From contig NZ_JAQIFT010000062.1 in NCBI RefSeq assembly GCF_027857615.1, positions 1-64,000 of the forward strand: a DNA stretch of 64,000 bases. The letters run 5' to 3'. Shown here one piece after another: positions 61,041 to 64,000 of this stretch. The notes beneath the pieces are model-generated. The model saw only the letters and a program-made list of their open reading frames with translations. It did not search any database and had not been told where the DNA came from. The DNA is from Holtiella tumoricola. GTDB lineage: Bacteria > Bacillota > Clostridia > Lachnospirales > Cellulosilyticaceae. Every line of letters begins with the position of its first letter. The stretch's first letter is position 1. Both the position numbers and the translations under genes were made by a program.

Positions 61041-62021
61041 ATGCCAGATACGATTACCCATTACCTTTTTGGTTTAGATCAAGCTAAAAATTTATCAGAT
61101 TCTCCTGTTTATAAAATTATAAAAGATAATAGAAACCTTTATTTCATAGGACTCCAAGGACCGGACCCTATGTATTATCATGCACCCCATAAAAAACAAA
61201 ACTTTTTTAGCGTAGCTTCTCTTATGCATCAAAGTCATACAGGATACTTCTTATCTTCTTCTCTTTGCTTTGCAAAAAAACACGTTAATAGTCCTGAACT
61301 TTTTGAACCTTGTATGGCTTATATTTGTGGTCTACTCTGCCACTATGCTTTAGATGTGACTTGTCATCCTTACATTTTTTACTTAGGTGGCCGTTATAAT
61401 AGTGAAGACCCTAATACGCTTAAATATCAAGGTATGCATAAACGTATAGAAGTCGCAATTGATTCCCTTCTCCTCCAAGAGAAATTCAATCGTAATGCAA
61501 AAAGCTTTAAGGTCCATAAGCATATTTTAAAAGACATCGAACTGCCTCCTATTATCTTAGATATGTACGAAGAACTTCTTTTCTCAATCTATGCTATCCC
61601 TAATGGCAGTCGTGTGATTAAAGATTCCTATCATGATTTTAGAAACTATTTTGCTTGGACTTATGACCGTCTTGGCCTCAAAAAAAATCTAGCTACAGCT
61701 GCTACACCTTTGCTTCCAAAGAGTATAGCTAGTTTAGCTAATACATTTTCTTATCATGATTGTGTAGATGAATTTACAGATTATTTGAATACTAAAAAAG
61801 CTGTATGGTTACATCCTGTGACTGGAAATGTTTATACTTTCAGTTTCTACGATTTACTTAGAAATGCACATAAGCTTGCTACTCATTTAATCGATGGTGC
61901 CTATGCTTTTATTCAATCTGAAATTACTTTAGAAGAACTAGAAGCATTACTTCCAAACGTCTCATACCTTACTGGATTACGTACTAGCGATAATCGTCCT
62001 ATGCAATACTATAAATATTAA
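61041..62021 (+). CDS. zinc-dependent phospholipase C-family protein
   Basis: Encodes 326 residues after GAAGGAG. It matches the Zn_dep_PLPC family: PDTITHYLFGLDQAKNL near the N-terminus, FIGLQGPDPMYYHAPHK, MHQSHTGYFLSSSL, and ICGLLCHYALDVTCHPYIFY, with several conserved His and Asp. There is no signal peptide, so this is a cytosolic homologue and need not act on phospholipids. Many clostridia encode such proteins of unknown role. Flanked by terminators, so it is a single-gene unit. Confidence 0.85.
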   Translation: MPDTITHYLFGLDQAKNLSDSPVYKIIKDNRNLYFIGLQGPDPMYYHAPHKKQNFFSVASLMHQSHTGYFLSSSLCFAKKHVNSPELFEPCMAYICGLLCHYALDVTCHPYIFYLGGRYNSEDPNTLKYQGMHKRIEVAIDSLLLQEKFNRNAKSFKVHKHILKDIELPPIILDMYEELLFSIYAIPNGSRVIKDSYHDFRNYFAWTYDRLGLKKNLATAATPLLPKSIASLANTFSYHDCVDEFTDYLNTKKAVWLHPVTGNVYTFSFYDLLRNAHKLATHLIDGAYAFIQSEITLEELEALLPNVSYLTGLRTSDNRPMQYYKY

Positions 62022-62045
62022 TGAGGCTTATTAGCGCCAACGAAT

Positions 62046-62098
62046 AAAGCCCCTATATAGCTAGAGATTTTAATCTAGTTATATAGGGGTCTTTTATA
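62046..62098. terminator. bidirectional terminator between convergent genes
   Basis: CCCCTATATA-CTAGA / TCTAG-TATATAGGGG stem with T-rich flanks on both strands (TCTTTTATAT on plus, GCTTTATTCG on minus). Confidence 0.78.
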
Positions 62099-62117
62099 TA
62101 AAAAGACTTGTATTATA

Positions 62118-64000
62118 TTAAGCTTTTAAAGTTTCCTGATAACAAACTACTTGGTTTTTCCCTTGTTGTTTAGCTTGATATAATGCTTCATCTGCCCTTT
62201 TAATACCTTCATCTAAATTCATTTCACTTCCATCAAATTCATATACACCTAAGCTGGCACTAATTCTAAATGGTGGCTTGTTAGGTACTTTCTTCTTATA
62301 GTTATGAATCCCTTCACATATTTTATTAGCTCTTATAAGTGCCTCTTCTAATGTGGTCTGAGGTAAAAAGATAATGAACTCTTCTCCACCATAACGTCCT
62401 ATCAAGTCTGTCTTTTTAATCTGCTCCTTGCTAATTGCTGCTACTCTGACTAATACCTTATCCCCTACAAGATGTCCGTATTCATCATTAATATGTTTGA
62501 AATAGTCAATATCTAGCATAATCACACAAAGCTTATCTTTTAAGTTTTTGACTTTCTTAAAAGCCCTTTCTGCTAGTTTAAATACTTCCCTTCTATTCCA
62601 CACATCAGTAAGCCCATCAAAATTTGCTAAGTAGTTTACTTGCTTAAATAATTGCCCATTATAAATAGCTATTGCCGCATACGTTGCAAATAACTTTAAG
62701 GTGCTAATATCTCTTTCGTTATAAGCATTTTTATTACGGCTTTGTGCTGTCACAACACCAATTTTTTTATTTTCTACAGTTAGTGGGCAATATATAATCG
62801 ATTGTGCTTTATATCCTATTCTTTCACCTATCAATCTATGATGCTTTACATACTTTGCACTTTCTTTATCAGTATCATTAATATGTACAATAACATCATG
62901 GGTAAGCGCATAGCCCCCTAAGCTTGTCTCATCATACATATAGACAGCCCCTAAATTATAATTATTGTTTTCTACCCTAAAGAACTCATAGTTTAAATTA
63001 TTCTCTTCATCATCAATTAAAGCTAATCCAAAGGCATCTGCATCTACCAAGGTAGTTAATTCTCTATAAATACTTTCAAATGTTTCTTTAATATCTAAGT
63101 TAGATGTTAAGCGCTGACCTACCCTAAATACCCCTTCAATCTTATTATAGAGCTGTTCATATAGTGTTGCTTTAACTTGTAATGTTCTTATATTAAGTTG
63201 ATTAAATGCTAAAGAACTATTTAAGTTAAAGAATTCCTTTTCATAATTTCTGCAAACGTTACTCGCTTCATAAGCTTCTTTATAATCTTCTTGTTCTGCA
63301 TAGCACTTGCTTAATAGCTTATACCCCTTTATAAGTGCATAAGGTAATCCTAATGTCTTACCTATTTCAATGGCTCCTATTATGTATTCTTTAGCCTGCT
63401 CATATTTCTTGCGTTCATACAAAAACTCTGCATAGGAATAGTAGGTAGTAAATATCACATTATTATAGGCTTCTCCCTTACCATATACTAAAGCTTTTTT
63501 AAAATGTTCTTCACTGACATCATACTTCTGCATTCTCCAAGTGACAAGCCCTCTTAAATTTTCTGCTTCAATGTAATAATTACTAAATCCCCTTATATGT
63601 GCTATTTCTATAATCTTATCAGTATATTCATAGGCTTCTGCAAGTTCATTCTCATGTAGCTTAATTTGGCTCATGATACAATATAAACTTACTTTACTGT
63701 CTAAACTTAAATGATCTTCATATATACGTACACGCTTAACTAACTGAGCCGCTTCTTCATACTTTTCACAGCTTACGTAGGCGAAACCTGTATTCAGTAA
63801 TATGGTATTGGTAAAAGTCTCCTCATCTAGTTCTTCTGCTATATCTAGTGACTTGATTCCGTTTTCTATGGCTAAATCAAACATGCTTAGCTCTACATAA
63901 TTGGGTACAAGGGCATTATAGCTTTTGCTCATTCCCCTCTTATGTCCCATTTCAATAAATAAGTTATTAGCTTCTAGAAGCAAACGTACTGATTTTCTAT
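62118..64000 (-). CDS. TPR-GAF-GGDEF signalling protein (N-terminus outside window)
   Basis: The frame is open to the window edge (RKSVR precedes a TTG at 63983 that is not necessarily the start), so the N-terminus is missing. Visible parts: at least seven TPR-like helical repeats (for example FDLAIENGIKSLDIAEEL, YEQAKEYIIGAIEIGKTLG), a GAF domain in the middle (KVVIxxND-type region with VIVHINDTDKESAKYVKHH), and a C-terminal GGDEF domain with IGRYGGEEFIIFLPQTTLEE. GGEEF is active in many cyclases. The I-site position reads KKTD rather than RxxD. Similar architecture is common in clostridial diguanylate cyclases, with the TPR block as sensor or partner surface. Confidence 0.85.
   Translation of the reverse strand, partial: RKSVRLLLEANNLFIEMGHKRGMSKSYNALVPNYVELSMFDLAIENGIKSLDIAEELDEETFTNTILLNTGFAYVSCEKYEEAAQLVKRVRIYEDHLSLDSKVSLYCIMSQIKLHENELAEAYEYTDKIIEIAHIRGFSNYYIEAENLRGLVTWRMQKYDVSEEHFKKALVYGKGEAYNNVIFTTYYSYAEFLYERKKYEQAKEYIIGAIEIGKTLGLPYALIKGYKLLSKCYAEQEDYKEAYEASNVCRNYEKEFFNLNSSLAFNQLNIRTLQVKATLYEQLYNKIEGVFRVGQRLTSNLDIKETFESIYRELTTLVDADAFGLALIDDEENNLNYEFFRVENNNYNLGAVYMYDETSLGGYALTHDVIVHINDTDKESAKYVKHHRLIGERIGYKAQSIIYCPLTVENKKIGVVTAQSRNKNAYNERDISTLKLFATYAAIAIYNGQLFKQVNYLANFDGLTDVWNRREVFKLAERAFKKVKNLKDKLCVIMLDIDYFKHINDEYGHLVGDKVLVRVAAISKEQIKKTDLIGRYGGEEFIIFLPQTTLEEALIRANKICEGIHNYKKKVPNKPPFRISASLGVYEFDGSEMNLDEGIKRADEALYQAKQQGKNQVVCYQETLKA

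Overview
The window reads as chromosomal DNA of an AT-rich, endospore-forming, anaerobic Firmicute, most likely a member of the Lachnospiraceae (Cellulosilyticum-like clostridia). The placement is inference. It rests on spoIIID, spoIIQ and spoIID homologues, strong AGGAGG ribosome sites, a T-box leader before ileS, a Na+-type F1Fo ATP synthase with a two-hairpin c subunit of the kind described in Acetobacterium woodii, and a cobalamin-dependent methionine synthase whose activation domain is a separate protein. I found no rRNA, tRNA or CRISPR array.

Layout. 1-2414: 3'-truncated gene (minus strand) for a secreted protein with a flagellinolysin-like HEMMH zinc-peptidase segment. 2415-4700: decayed DNA with a wrecked HTH + HipA/CtkA-like kinase pair, a relic operator palindrome and the left end of an IS3-family element. 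4718-8066: sporulation block (spoIIID, a 3D-domain protein, a spoIIQ-like gene with a dead LytM site, spoIID and a 28-codon membrane ORF). 8128-17340: two very large secreted fibronectin type III proteins with SLH-like ends. 17630-21387: a tandem BFD-type [2Fe-2S] protein, a DUF3810 metalloprotease-like membrane protein, a long palindrome, a probable structured RNA, a BadF/GlcNAc-kinase-like protein and a DUF1801 protein. 21456-30217: wecB plus the complete ATP synthase operon. 30514-37042: a GGDEF protein and an operon of brkB-like gene, 3-methyladenine glycosylase, metF, MetH activation protein and metH. 37219-44335: cardiolipin synthase, FapA-like, plsC, pncB and several small membrane or basic proteins, one of which copies the N-terminus of ATP synthase subunit b. 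44395-47866: T-box and ileS. 48099-52198: HD-GYP protein, CorA, small proteins and a nested palindromic non-coding region. 52199-54838: Zn/Cd-type P-ATPase under a predicted ArsR/SmtB operator. 55044-62021: apeB, USP-like, tdk, tsaC, rpiB, upp, wecA and a Zn-PLC-family protein. 62118-64000: TPR-GAF-GGDEF protein, 5'-truncated.

How the genes fit together. WecA and WecB both concern GlcNAc-linked wall polymer precursors, and the upp-wecA and wecB-atp blocks are neighbours in many Firmicutes but lie about 29 kb apart here on opposite strands. The c-ring genes predict a Na+-coupled rotor with fewer ion sites than hairpins. Three proteins (two GGDEF, one HD-GYP) point to cyclic di-GMP signalling. 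The methyl-transfer block lets methyl-THF made by MetF feed MetH, with the separate activation protein probably reactivating the cobalamin.

The points most worth a second look are the hybrid c ring and its Glu-to-Gln change, the AtpF-mimicking 54-residue protein, the unassigned structured RNA at about 19.5-19.8 kb, and the three long palindromic non-coding elements.
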